Assembly (NCBI GenBank): GCA_050944855.1
Contig: JBMNRU010000005.1
Span: 1-64,000 of the forward strand
Origin: Lactonifactor sp050944855
Lineage (GTDB): Bacteria; Bacillota; Clostridia; Lachnospirales; Lachnospiraceae
Length of the DNA stretch: 64,000 nt
Reading direction: 5' to 3'
Shown here: positions 52,646 through 61,416 of the stretch, in pieces
Layout: the number at the start of each line of letters is the position of its first letter
Numbering within the stretch: position 1 is the stretch's first letter
Translations under genes and position numbers: made by a program
The notes under the pieces: model-generated
Databases searched by the model: none
The model's input: only the letters and a program-made list of their open reading frames with translations
What the model was told of the DNA's origin: nothing

Positions 52646-52760
52646 TAGTTACTATCCTTAGTATAGGTGAGTTGTTATAGAAAAACAAGATATAAGTCAA
52701 TTTATTAGTTACTATTGTTTTGCATAGCAGCTTGCGTTTTTAAAGGGAGCTCTTTATAAT
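52646..52760. promoter_or_regulatory. Divergent promoters with repeated TAGTTACTAT operator candidate
   Basis: Minus promoter: TTGTTT (52688-52683), 17 nt, TATACT (52665-52660). Plus promoter: TTGCGT (52732-52737), 17 nt, TATAAT (52755-52760). TAGTTACTAT occurs twice, 60 bp apart (52646-52655 and 52706-52715); the first copy is part of a palindrome TACTAtccTTAGTA that abuts the minus -10. A likely HxlR binding region (inference). Confidence 0.55.
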
Positions 52761-52782
52761 AGGAACGTAAGGAGTGATGAAA

Positions 52783-53169
52783 ATGTATCAGTTGAAACTG
52801 GAAAAAGATATCCGGTGTCCGTTGGAATATGGTTTGGAAGTATTTGGCGGAAAATGGAAGTCCAGAATTATATGTGTACTGGCTAACCGAAAAGTGATGC
52901 GCTACAGTGCTCTGCGCAAAGAGATGGGAAATATTACAGATGCAGTGCTGTCATCGAACCTAAAGGAATTGATTGGGGATGAAATGGTACAGAGAAAGCA
53001 ATACGATGAGATTCCGCCAAAGGTAGAATACTGTCTGACGCCAAAAGGAGAGTCTGTACTCCCTATTCTGGTCAGTATCAGTCAGTGGTCAGGCGCCTAC
53101 TGCCGTGAGGAGACGGATAGGGAAGGCGGATGCAGAAACTGCGATTACCGCGCAGCAGGCGGACAGTAG
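52783..53169 (+). CDS. HxlR-family transcriptional regulator
   Basis: 128 residues from ATG 52783 (GGAG 8 nt upstream). The winged helix of the HxlR family is clear: CPLEYGLEVFGGKWKSRIICVL, RYSALRKEMGNITDAVLSSNLKEL, QRKQYDEIPPKVEYCLTPKGESVLPIL. The early Cys (IRCP) is the position used by redox- or aldehyde-sensing members. A Cys-rich tail (EGGCRNC) is also present. It probably acts on the divergent flavoprotein gene. Confidence 0.9.
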   Translation: MYQLKLEKDIRCPLEYGLEVFGGKWKSRIICVLANRKVMRYSALRKEMGNITDAVLSSNLKELIGDEMVQRKQYDEIPPKVEYCLTPKGESVLPILVSISQWSGAYCREETDREGGCRNCDYRAAGGQ

Positions 53170-53180
53170 AGGGCGCAGTT

Positions 53181-53870
53181 ATGGAACGGACATATTCCAT
53201 GAAGATCATAGGACATCTGCACTGTGATTTTCCTACGAAGTTTGGGATTCCCAGACAGAGCGGTCTGATAGAAGAAATCGAAGGCAGGATTATATTCGAA
53301 GAAGAGTACCGATGTCAGGAAGCGGTGAGAGGCCTGGAGGGTTTTTCTCATATTTGGCTTATCTGGCAGTTTTCTCAGGCAATCAGAGAAAACTGGTCGC
53401 CTACTGTGCGGCCTCCGAAATTGGGAGGAAATACCAGAATGGGAGTCTTTGCCACCCGCTCTCCGTTTCGTCCTAATGCGGTGGGCCTTTCATCCGTGCG
53501 GTTGAAACAGGTGGAGATGCATCCTAAGTGGGGTCCCATATTGCATGTGGCCGGAGCTGATCTGATGGATGGAACGCCCATTTTTGATATCAAACCGTAT
53601 CTTCCTTATGCGGACAGCCATCCCGAAGCAGCCGGAGGGTTTACCGATCATCTGCAGAGTGAGAATCTGACTGTGGAGTTTCCGGCATATTTGCTGGAAA
53701 AAGTACAAAAGGATAAGCAAAGGGCATTGATAAAAGTATTGCAGCAGGATCCAAGGCCTTCCTATCAGCAGGATCCCCAGAGAATATATGGTTTTGTTTT
53801 TGCAGGGTATGAAGTGCACTTTACAGTGGAAAATAGGATTCTGACCGTAAAATCAGTGACGGAAGCATAA
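53181..53870 (+). CDS. trmO: TrmO-like tRNA (m6t6A37) methyltransferase (TsaA/YaeB family)
   Basis: 229 residues from ATG 53181. TrmO N-methylates t6A at position 37 of some threonine tRNAs. Family motifs: GHLHCDFPTKFGIPRQSGLIEE, VRGLEGFSHIWLIWQFSQA, and the strongly conserved GNTRMGVFATRSPFRPNAVGLSSVRL and DLMDGTPIFDIKPYLPYADSH. The frame continues upstream into the HxlR gene, but that overlap is not needed. The C-terminal ~70 residues form the usual small second domain. Confidence 0.9.
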   Translation: MERTYSMKIIGHLHCDFPTKFGIPRQSGLIEEIEGRIIFEEEYRCQEAVRGLEGFSHIWLIWQFSQAIRENWSPTVRPPKLGGNTRMGVFATRSPFRPNAVGLSSVRLKQVEMHPKWGPILHVAGADLMDGTPIFDIKPYLPYADSHPEAAGGFTDHLQSENLTVEFPAYLLEKVQKDKQRALIKVLQQDPRPSYQQDPQRIYGFVFAGYEVHFTVENRILTVKSVTEA

Positions 53871-53935
53871 AGGAATTGACGTGAGAATCCGGACGGAATA
53901 CAATAAAATTACTACAGAGAGGAAGGGTTTATAAT

Positions 53936-54358
53936 ATGATACAGCAATTATCTGTTTTTATTGACAATCAGCCTGGAAGTTTGATGAAGGTTACTCATAT
54001 CTTACGGCAAAAAGATATTAATCTTCGTGCGATATCTACGTTTGATTCCCCGGAATTTGGGATTTTAAGAATGATCGTAGACAGGCCGGAAGAAGCAAAG
54101 AAGGCTTTAGAAGAGCAGCATATGATGGTACGCGTAGGAAGAGTACTGGCGGTGGAACTGGCAGATGAGCCGGGATGTCTGAATCAAATGTTAGAAGTAT
54201 TGGCGGACGGAAATGTCAGTGTAAATTATATTTATTCCTATATCAGTGAAACCAATCACGCGCCGGTTATGATTTTTCATACCGCATATCAGGAAGAGGC
54301 GCGTCAGCTGTTGAACCGTCATGGTTTTAATGTAATAGACAGGTTAAATGAAGTGTGA
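53936..54358 (+). CDS. Double ACT-domain protein
   Basis: 140 residues consisting of two ACT domains: QLSVFIDNQPGSLMKVTHIL...INLRAISTFD at the N-terminus and VLAVELADEPGCLNQMLEVLADGNVSVNYIYSYI in the second half. Such proteins bind amino acids; several genomes annotate them as amino acid-binding regulators. No enzyme domain is attached. Adjacent genes give no pathway. Confidence 0.85.
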   Translation: MIQQLSVFIDNQPGSLMKVTHILRQKDINLRAISTFDSPEFGILRMIVDRPEEAKKALEEQHMMVRVGRVLAVELADEPGCLNQMLEVLADGNVSVNYIYSYISETNHAPVMIFHTAYQEEARQLLNRHGFNVIDRLNEV

Positions 54359-54385
54359 TCCACTCTGCATTTTTATTTAAAAAGG

Positions 54386-54433
54386 GAAAGGTCCGGTGTT
54401 GTGCGGCATAAAAGACACTGGGTCTTTCTTTTT
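54386..54433 (+). terminator. Terminator after the ACT-domain gene
   Basis: GAAAGGTCCGGTGT (54386-54399) pairs with ACACTGGGTCTTTC (54415-54428) with several G-U pairs, followed by TTTTT. Confidence 0.7.
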
Positions 54434-54532
54434 GCGATATTAAGAAGGGCGGGAGCTGTGTCTTTACAAACAGGGAAGAAATTGCTATGATGTGAAATGG
54501 ATGAGTAACTGAAAAAGTAATGGAGGAGAACC

Positions 54533-55885
54533 ATGCAAATATTGATTGTAGGGTGTGGAAAAGTAGGATATACCCTGGTTGAGCATTTAAGTAAAGAAGA
54601 GCATAATATTACAGTTCTGGACAGGAATGCAGACCGCATCACGAAGGTGACAAATGATTTTGATGTGATGGGACAGGTGGGAGACGGCAGCAGTTACAAT
54701 TCGTTAAAAGAGGCAGGGGTAGAGAATACCGATCTTTTAATCGCAGTGACAGAATCAGATGAAAAGAACCTGCTGTGCTGCCTGATCGCGAGGAAGGCCG
54801 GCGGCTGTAAGATTATTGCCCGTGTGCGTAATCCTATTTACAGCCGGGAGATAGAATTTTTGAAAAAAGAATTCGGACTGGCTATGATTATTAATCCGGA
54901 ATATACCGCAGCCATGGAAGTCGCAAGAATTTTTCGTTTTCCATCTGCAATTACCATAGAAACATTTTCAAAAGGCAAAGTAGAACTTTTGCATTTTAGA
55001 GTGAAGGAAGGATCCATTCTTCATAATATGAAGGTTATGGATATCCATGCAAGGTTAAGATGTAATATTCTGGTCTGCATGGTAAAACGGGACGATGAAG
55101 TGCAGATTCCGTCCGGTGATTTTGTCCTGCAGGAAAAGGACATTGTTTCTATTATAGCGCCCCATAAAAAAGCCGGTGAATTCTTTAAGAGAATCGGTGT
55201 TGAGACAAAGCGGGTAAAGAATACCATGCTGATCGGAGGCGGCAGACTTACGTATTATCTGGCAGAAAGACTTCTTCGGTCCGGCATTGATGTAAAGATT
55301 ATTGAGCAGGATGCAAAACGTTGTCAGGAACTGAGCGAGCTTTTGCCCAAAGCCAATATCGTTTTGGGGGATGGAACAGATAAGAAGCTTCTGCAGGAAG
55401 AAGGAATTGATGAGATAGAAGGTTTTGCTGCGCTTACCGATAATGATGAAGAAAATATTATGGTTACGCTTTTTGCGCGGAAGATATCTAAGGCAAAATT
55501 AGTTACGAAGATTAACAGAATTAATTTTGACGAAGTGATTGATGAGCTGAATTTGGACAGTATTGTTTATCCGAAATTTTTGACAGCACAGTATATTCTT
55601 CAGTATGCCCGTTCCATGCAGGATTCCCTGGAAAGTAATGTGGAAAATCTGTATAAGATGGATGGCGGCGCAGAAGCGCTGGAATTTTATATAAAAGAGA
55701 AATCTCCGGTGGTAGGGGTACCGCTGTCCCAGCTGCAGATCAGGAAGAATATTCTGGTATGCTGTATTAATCGAAATGGCGATATTATGATGCCAACGGG
55801 TCATAGTACCATTGAGGTAGGGGATACTGTGATTATTATGTCTAAGCACAGTCTGTTTGATATCAGAGATATTTTGGGAGATTGA
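54533..55885 (+). CDS. trkA: TrkA, potassium uptake regulatory subunit
   Basis: Cytoplasmic NAD(H)/ATP-binding gating subunit of the Trk K+ channel. The 450 residues hold two RCK units: RCK-N at 1-~125 (MQILIVGCGKVGYTLVEHLS with the G-x-G-x-x-G loop), RCK-C to ~220, and again from ~228 (MLIGGGRLTYYLAERLLRSG) to the end (VGDTVIIMSKHSLFDIRDIL). GGAGG precedes the start. It lies 7 nt before trkH. Confidence 0.95.
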   Translation: MQILIVGCGKVGYTLVEHLSKEEHNITVLDRNADRITKVTNDFDVMGQVGDGSSYNSLKEAGVENTDLLIAVTESDEKNLLCCLIARKAGGCKIIARVRNPIYSREIEFLKKEFGLAMIINPEYTAAMEVARIFRFPSAITIETFSKGKVELLHFRVKEGSILHNMKVMDIHARLRCNILVCMVKRDDEVQIPSGDFVLQEKDIVSIIAPHKKAGEFFKRIGVETKRVKNTMLIGGGRLTYYLAERLLRSGIDVKIIEQDAKRCQELSELLPKANIVLGDGTDKKLLQEEGIDEIEGFAALTDNDEENIMVTLFARKISKAKLVTKINRINFDEVIDELNLDSIVYPKFLTAQYILQYARSMQDSLESNVENLYKMDGGAEALEFYIKEKSPVVGVPLSQLQIRKNILVCCINRNGDIMMPTGHSTIEVGDTVIIMSKHSLFDIRDILGD

Positions 55886-55892
55886 TTGACGT

Positions 55893-57332
55893 ATGAATTA
55901 TGGACTTGTGAAATATGTGTTGGGATATGCCTTAAGATTTGAGGCGATTTTCTTGCTTTTGCCCGGCGTAACGGCAGTCATATACAGAGAAAAGGCCGGT
56001 GTGGCTTACGCGGCAGTGGCAGTAATATGCTGTCTGTTAGGCTTTTTCTGCAGCTGGAAAAGGCCCAAAGATACGTCCCTCTATGCAAAAGAAGGGTTTG
56101 TGATCGTTTCCCTAAGCTGGCTGGTTTTGAGTCTGTTCGGGGCACTTCCCCTTGTGATTAGCGGAGATATTCCGAATTTTACGGATGCTGTATTTGAAAT
56201 GGTATCCGGATTTACTACCACGGGAGCCAGTATTTTGCCCGATGTAGAAGCGCTGCAGTACAGCAATCTGTTCTGGCGCAGTTTCAGCCATTGGCTGGGC
56301 GGCATGGGAGTATTCGTATTGATGATGGCAATACTGCCGTTGGCCGGCGGATATGACATGAATATGATGAAAGCGGAAAGTACGGGGCCCGTTGTGGGAA
56401 AACTGCTCCCTAAGGTCAGAGATACGGCCAGTGTTTTATATAAGATATATTTTATACTGACCGTGACAGAATTTGTGATACTGTTGTTTTGGGGAATGCC
56501 TGTATTTGAAGCTATGACGACCACATTCGGTACGGTGGGAACCGGAGGATTCGGCGTGAAGGCAGACAGCCTTGCCAGCTATCGGCCGGCGATCCAGAAT
56601 ACCGTTACTATCTTTATGGTGCTGAGCGGAATTAACTTTTCAGCCTATTTTTTCATTTTAATGAAGAAGCCCCTGCAGGTATTGAAAATGGAAGATGTCC
56701 GTACTTATCTGGGGATCATTCTTGCATCTTCTTTGCTGATCGGATGGAATATCCGGGATCTGTATGATTCTGTGGGTGAGACTCTGCGGCATGCCTTCTT
56801 CCAGGTAGGCTCTATTATTACTACTACAGGTTTTGCCACCGTTGATTATGAACAATGGCCGGAATTTTCTAAGATGATTCTGGTATGTCTGATGTTTATA
56901 GGAGCCTGTTCGGGAAGTACCGGCGGCGGTATTAAGGTATCCCGTATTCTGATTTTAGTGAAAGCGATAAAAAAAGAATTAAACAGCCTGATCCATCCGA
57001 GAGCAGTTCGCCAGATTTTTATAGATCAGCATGTAGTTACCGATGGGGTAGTCCATTCTGTGGCTATTTTTATCGGCCTGCATTTTTTGATCCTTTTAGG
57101 CTCCACCCTGCTGATCTCGCTGGATAATTTTGGTTTTACCACTAATTTTACAGCGGTAGCGGCTACGATCAATAATATTGGTCCGGGTCTGGCGGATGTA
57201 GGTCCGACCATGAATTTTGCCGGTTTTTCGGCGTTTTCAAAATGGATTTTGATTTTTGATATGCTGGCGGGGAGATTAGAATTGATGCCGGTATTATTAC
57301 TTTTGTCACGCAACAGCTGGAAAAAGTATTAG
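55893..57332 (+). CDS. trkH: TrkH-family potassium transporter subunit
   Basis: Pore-forming subunit for K+ uptake, 479 residues with about ten membrane segments. The four selectivity-filter loops are visible: MVSGFTTTGASIL, FGTVGTGGFGVKAD, IITTTGFATVDYEQWP and INNIGPGLADVGPTMNFAG. SHWLGGMGVFVLMMAILPLAGGYDM and GACSGSTGGGIKVSRILILVK are further signatures. It pairs with TrkA upstream. Confidence 0.95.
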   Translation: MNYGLVKYVLGYALRFEAIFLLLPGVTAVIYREKAGVAYAAVAVICCLLGFFCSWKRPKDTSLYAKEGFVIVSLSWLVLSLFGALPLVISGDIPNFTDAVFEMVSGFTTTGASILPDVEALQYSNLFWRSFSHWLGGMGVFVLMMAILPLAGGYDMNMMKAESTGPVVGKLLPKVRDTASVLYKIYFILTVTEFVILLFWGMPVFEAMTTTFGTVGTGGFGVKADSLASYRPAIQNTVTIFMVLSGINFSAYFFILMKKPLQVLKMEDVRTYLGIILASSLLIGWNIRDLYDSVGETLRHAFFQVGSIITTTGFATVDYEQWPEFSKMILVCLMFIGACSGSTGGGIKVSRILILVKAIKKELNSLIHPRAVRQIFIDQHVVTDGVVHSVAIFIGLHFLILLGSTLLISLDNFGFTTNFTAVAATINNIGPGLADVGPTMNFAGFSAFSKWILIFDMLAGRLELMPVLLLLSRNSWKKY

Positions 57333-57344
57333 AAAGGGGCGTTT

Positions 57345-57752
57345 ATGTTGGAATGGAATCGGGAAATATTGATACAAAAGGCAATAGAAGCTAAAAAAAT
57401 GGCTTATGCTCCCTATTCTCAGTTTCATGTGGGTGCAGCATTGCTTGGAAAAAGCGGAAAGATTTATACGGGATGTAACGTGGAAAATTCATCTTATCCT
57501 GCGGGCATCTGCGGAGAGCGGACAGCGATTTCTAAGGCAGTGTCTGAGGGTGAGACAGAGTTTCAGGCGATTGCCATTGCGGGAAGCCTAAAGGATCAGG
57601 ATGCAGAGCAGTATTGTATGCCCTGTGGCATCTGTCGTCAGGTAATGGCAGAATTCTGTAAAGAAGATTTTATAATTTTGGCGGTAAAAAACGAGATCGA
57701 TTACAAAGAAATGACATTGGGTGAGCTGCTGCCGGAGAGCTTTCATTTGTAG
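57345..57752 (+). CDS. cdd: Cytidine deaminase
   Basis: Zinc enzyme that deaminates cytidine and deoxycytidine to the uracil nucleosides. The 135 residues show YAPYSQFHVGAALLGKSG, TGCNVENSSYPAGICGERTAIS (first zinc Cys and catalytic Glu) and CMPCGICRQVMAEF (other zinc Cys pair), in a normal-length homotetramer-type enzyme. It opens a nucleoside salvage operon with pdp and deoC. Confidence 0.96.
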   Translation: MLEWNREILIQKAIEAKKMAYAPYSQFHVGAALLGKSGKIYTGCNVENSSYPAGICGERTAISKAVSEGETEFQAIAIAGSLKDQDAEQYCMPCGICRQVMAEFCKEDFIILAVKNEIDYKEMTLGELLPESFHL

Positions 57753-57780
57753 CAGTACAAAGGCACGGGAGGTTTTTATG

Positions 57781-59085
57781 ATGCGAATGATAGATATCAT
57801 CAGTAAAAAAAGGGATGGAAAAGAACTGACAGAGAAAGAAATACAATGGATGGTCCAGGAATATGCAGAGGACAATATTCCTGATTATCAAATGTCGGCA
57901 TTTCTTATGGCAGTATATTTCAATGGAATGAATGACCAGGAACTGCTGGTTCTGACCGATGCTATGGCCCGTTCCGGAGATATGGTAGATCTGTCTGAGA
58001 TATCAGGAATTAAAGTAGACAAACATTCTACCGGAGGTGTGGGAGATAAAACTACCCTGATCGTGGCTCCTATCGTGGCAGCATGCGGTGTTAAGGTTGC
58101 AAAAATGTCCGGCAGAGGTCTGGGATTTACCGGAGGTACGGTAGATAAGCTGGAATCCATTCCAGGTTTTCAGACCAGCCTTTCCCGAGACCGTTTTTTT
58201 GATATTGTGAATACGGTAGGAGTCAGTGTGATCGGTCAGTCTGAGAATCTGACTCCGGCAGACAAAAAGCTGTATGCGCTTCGTGATGTGACTGGAACCG
58301 TAGAGAGTATTCCGCTGATCGCAGCGTCCATTATGAGTAAGAAACTGGCTGCGGGGAGCGAATGTATTCTGCTGGATGTAAAGACCGGAAGCGGTGCTTT
58401 TATGGAACGCTATGAAGATGCGAAAGCATTGGCGGAGAAAATGGTGGAAATTGGGCGGCTTGCAGGACGAAAAACCAAAGCCCTGATTACCAATATGGAG
58501 GAACCTCTCGGCAATGCCATCGGCAATTCTCTGGAAGTGGAGGAAGCCATTGCTACACTGGAAGGAAAAGGTCCGGATGATTTGAATCAGTTGTGTATTG
58601 CCCTTGCCGGCAATATGCTGTACCTGGCCGGAGAGGGTGAATTGAAGGAATGTATGGCGAAGGCACAGAGGGCTCTGGAAACCGGAAGTGCTCTTACTAA
58701 ATTTGAAGAGATGGTGAAAGCACAGGGTGGTGACAAAAGGATCGTCAGAGAAACAGAACGTTTGGGTCGTGCAGCCTGTTCCTACGTGGTGCGGGCAAAG
58801 GAATCCGGTTATCTGGCGCATATCAATGCAAAGCAGTGCGGCGTGGCATCTGCGCTTTTAGGAGCGGGCCGGGAAAATAAAGAAAGCCACATCGATCTGC
58901 TGGCAGGTATTTATCTGCATAAAAAGGCGGGTATGAAGGTTACTGCGGGGGATCCCATTGCCACCTTATATACTTCGGATGGAAAGAAAATCGCCAGCGC
59001 CCTGGAAGTGCTGGAGAAGGCAATCGTAATAGAAGAAAACCCCGGCGAAGTACAGAAAATAATGGTATTGGCAGAGATCGGCTAA
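57781..59085 (+). CDS. pdp: Pyrimidine-nucleoside phosphorylase
   Basis: Splits uridine, thymidine and deoxyuridine with phosphate. 434 residues starting MRMIDIISKKRDGKELTEKE; GGGAGG lies 8 nt before ATG 57781 (the ATG 3 nt earlier is also possible). KVDKHSTGGVGDKTTLIVAPIVAACGVKVAKMSGRGLGFTGGTVDKLESI and the phosphate-site region around LLDVKTGSGAFM are typical of this class. Downstream of cdd, it supplies (deoxy)ribose-1-phosphate; 16 nt before deoC. Confidence 0.95.
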   Translation: MRMIDIISKKRDGKELTEKEIQWMVQEYAEDNIPDYQMSAFLMAVYFNGMNDQELLVLTDAMARSGDMVDLSEISGIKVDKHSTGGVGDKTTLIVAPIVAACGVKVAKMSGRGLGFTGGTVDKLESIPGFQTSLSRDRFFDIVNTVGVSVIGQSENLTPADKKLYALRDVTGTVESIPLIAASIMSKKLAAGSECILLDVKTGSGAFMERYEDAKALAEKMVEIGRLAGRKTKALITNMEEPLGNAIGNSLEVEEAIATLEGKGPDDLNQLCIALAGNMLYLAGEGELKECMAKAQRALETGSALTKFEEMVKAQGGDKRIVRETERLGRAACSYVVRAKESGYLAHINAKQCGVASALLGAGRENKESHIDLLAGIYLHKKAGMKVTAGDPIATLYTSDGKKIASALEVLEKAIVIEENPGEVQKIMVLAEIG

Positions 59086-59101
59086 AAGAAATGAGGTTAC
59101 G

Positions 59102-59749
59102 ATGGAAAAGAAAGAAATATTACAATATATTGATCATACACAGTTAAAAGCATTTGCTTCCTGGAAAGAAATTGAGCAGTTATGCAAAGAAGCGATAGAG
59201 AATCAGACGGCATCTGTGTGTATTCCTCCTTCTTATGTAAAAGAAGTGAAAGAACATTTTGGAAATGCACTTTGTATCTGTACTGTGATCGGATTTCCTC
59301 TGGGATATCATGTGACGGCGGTGAAGGCAGAAGAAACGCGCATTGCTCTGGAGTACGGTGCCGATGAAATCGATATGGTAATTAATATAGGGGATGTGAA
59401 AAATGGCCGTTTTGACCGGGTGAAGGAAGAAATCGCTCTTTTGAAAAAAATTACCGGGGAAAAGATATTGAAAGTAATTGTAGAGACCTGTTATCTGACG
59501 GAAGAGGAAAAGATAAAATTATGTGAGATCGTAACAGAAGCCGGAGCGGACTATATTAAGACTTCTACCGGTTTTGGAAGCGGCGGGGCAACTCATGAAG
59601 ATGTGCGTTTATTCCGGGAAAAAATAGGTCCTGAGGTAAAGATAAAGGCTGCCGGAGGGATCCATTCTGAGGAGGATATGCGTCAGTATTTAGAGGAGGG
59701 GTGTTCCCGGATCGGGAGCAGTTCTGCAGTTTCCATGCTGAGAAATTGA
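59102..59749 (+). CDS. deoC: DeoC, deoxyribose-phosphate aldolase
   Basis: Cleaves 2-deoxyribose-5-phosphate to glyceraldehyde-3-phosphate and acetaldehyde. The 215 residues contain YIDHTQLKAFASWKEIEQLC, ASVCIPPSYVKEVK, and GADEIDMVINIGDVKNGRFD. The Schiff-base Lys is in LKVIVETCYL and the proton relay Lys in GADYIKTSTGFGSGGAT. KIKAAGGIHSEEDMRQYLEEGCSRIGSSS closes the phosphate site. Completes the salvage operon. Confidence 0.95.
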   Translation: MEKKEILQYIDHTQLKAFASWKEIEQLCKEAIENQTASVCIPPSYVKEVKEHFGNALCICTVIGFPLGYHVTAVKAEETRIALEYGADEIDMVINIGDVKNGRFDRVKEEIALLKKITGEKILKVIVETCYLTEEEKIKLCEIVTEAGADYIKTSTGFGSGGATHEDVRLFREKIGPEVKIKAAGGIHSEEDMRQYLEEGCSRIGSSSAVSMLRN

Positions 59750-59770
59750 AAGGTTTTTTCGGACAGGGAC

Positions 59771-59799
59771 TTGCATCCATTAATAGTCTATGTTAAAAT
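59771..59799 (+). promoter_or_regulatory. Promoter of the NlpC/P60 hydrolase gene
   Basis: TTGCAT (59771-59776), 17 nt, TAAAAT (59794-59799). A palindrome ATGTTTC/GAAACAT (59819-59825 with 59837-59843) lies in the leader. Confidence 0.55.
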
Positions 59800-59904
59800 G
59801 TAAAAGAAATGATAAAAAATGTTTCAAATTTATTACGAAACATAGGATGACATTTTAAGATGATACCCGAAGATAAGCGGAATTAAATAAGAGGTTTTAA
59901 CGAT

Positions 59905-61185
59905 ATGAAAAGAAAATTAGTATGTGTGACACTGGCGTTTATTCTTTGCTTTGGTCAGGTCGTGTCTGTAGGGGCAACTACCAGGGAACAGAAGTTAAAA
60001 GAGCAGAAAGCGGCGACAAGCAGTCAATTGTCAGCAGCCAATGCAAAGATCAGTAATTTAGAGGAAAAGACCTCCGCTTTAAGAGCAGAGATCAGCGATA
60101 CAAATGAGGATCTGGTAGAGATCATCACACAGGTTAACATCCTGGAAGATGAGATCAGTCAGAAGGAAGTACAGATTGAAGAGACAAAAGAAGAGTTAAA
60201 GATAGCAGAGGCCGACAGAGATGAACAGTACGAAGCAATGAAGCTGAGAATCCAGTATCTTTATGAGAACGGCGGAGATACTGCATGGGCACAGATGCTT
60301 CTGGAAGCAAAAGATATTACCACTTTATTGAATAAAGCAGAATATACACAGAAGATGTATGATTATGACAGAGAAAGCCTTGAGAAGTTTGTAGCTGTTG
60401 TACAGGAAGTTACAGATCTGAGCAACCAGCTGGAAAGCGATAAAGCCGAACTGGAAGTTATGCAGCAGGATTTTGAAGCACAGCAGGTAGAACTGGAGAC
60501 TTCTCTGGAACGTATGAGAGCTACGCAGAGCGATTATGAATCTCAGATTGCGGTTGCACAGGAACAGGCTGCAGAGTATCAGAGTTTACTGCAGCAGCAG
60601 ACAGCAGCATTAGCTGAGATTGAAGCAGAAAAGCAGCGTGAAGCGGAAGAAGCAGCAAGAGCAGCAGAAGCAGCATCTAAGAATAATAATAGTTCTTCCA
60701 ATAATGCTTCCTCTAACAATAGTTCATCCAACAGCAATTCATCCGGCAATAGCTCATCCGGAAGCGGCTCATCTGGAAGCAGTTCATCCGGAAGCAGCAG
60801 CTCTTCGGGAAGCTCATCTACCAGTAAACCATCTTACAGTGGTGTAGGTGCTTCTGTTGTCAGTTATGCACTGCAGTTTGTTGGCAATCCTTATGTATGG
60901 GGCGGAGAAAGCCTTACAAATGGTGCGGACTGTTCTGGTTTCACCATGTTAGTGTATGGCCACTTTGGTGTTTCCCTTCCTCATTCTTCATCAGCACAGA
61001 GAAGTTACGGTGTGGGTGTATCTTATGCAGATGCGATGCCGGGCGATTTGATTTGTTATTCCGGACATGTTGCTATTTACATGGGCGGTGGACAGATTGT
61101 ACATGCAAGTAATGCAAGAGATGGTATCAAGGTCAGCGGCAATGCGGCATACAGAACCATTCTTTCTGTAAGACGTTTAGTATAG
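59905..61185 (+). CDS. Secreted NlpC/P60 peptidoglycan hydrolase with coiled coil (CwlO/PcsB-like)
   Basis: 426 residues: a signal peptide (MKRKLVCVTLAFILCFGQVVSVGA), then a long coiled coil at about 30-260 (TSSQLSAANAKISNLEEKTSALRAEI...EIEAEKQREAEEAARAAEAAS). A ~50-residue linker made almost only of Ser, Asn and Gly follows. The C-terminal NlpC/P60 domain has the catalytic Cys in GADCSGFTMLVYGHFG and the His in GHVAIYMGGGQIVHAS. Proteins of this layout cut D-Glu/meso-DAP-type crosslinks and act in growth or division, usually held inactive by the coiled coil until FtsEX acts. Confidence 0.9.
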   Translation: MKRKLVCVTLAFILCFGQVVSVGATTREQKLKEQKAATSSQLSAANAKISNLEEKTSALRAEISDTNEDLVEIITQVNILEDEISQKEVQIEETKEELKIAEADRDEQYEAMKLRIQYLYENGGDTAWAQMLLEAKDITTLLNKAEYTQKMYDYDRESLEKFVAVVQEVTDLSNQLESDKAELEVMQQDFEAQQVELETSLERMRATQSDYESQIAVAQEQAAEYQSLLQQQTAALAEIEAEKQREAEEAARAAEAASKNNNSSSNNASSNNSSSNSNSSGNSSSGSGSSGSSSSGSSSSSGSSSTSKPSYSGVGASVVSYALQFVGNPYVWGGESLTNGADCSGFTMLVYGHFGVSLPHSSSAQRSYGVGVSYADAMPGDLICYSGHVAIYMGGGQIVHASNARDGIKVSGNAAYRTILSVRRLV

Positions 61186-61203
61186 TCAGTACATAGTATA
61201 TAG

Positions 61204-61237
61204 AACAGGATCTCTTTTGTGGGGTCCTGTTTTTTTG
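61204..61237 (+). terminator. Intrinsic terminator after the NlpC/P60 gene
   Basis: AACAGGATC (61204-61212) pairs with GGTCCTGTT (61223-61231), then a run of T to 61237. Confidence 0.85.
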
Positions 61238-61328
61238 TTGTCAAGCATGCAAAGAAAACGTCCGGTGGGCGTTTTTAAGTATATAGAAATGAACTTTACG
61301 GAAAAATAAATAAAATGATAAAAATAGC

Positions 61329-61356
61329 TTGCTTTTTGAAAAAACTGTGTTATAGT
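61329..61356 (+). promoter_or_regulatory. Probable promoter of clpB
   Basis: TTGCTT (61329-61334), 16 nt, TATAGT (61351-61356), about 60 nt before the start. No CIRCE or CtsR box is obvious around it. Confidence 0.5.
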
Positions 61357-61416
61357 AGTTATAGAACAGATAATGATTTTAAAATATTATCGAATGGAGA
61401 ATAAGGAGGAATCATT

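Noticed and set aside
58003..58821. 272-codon minus-strand open frame
   Set aside because: Antisense shadow of pdp, with no recognisable motif or ribosome site.
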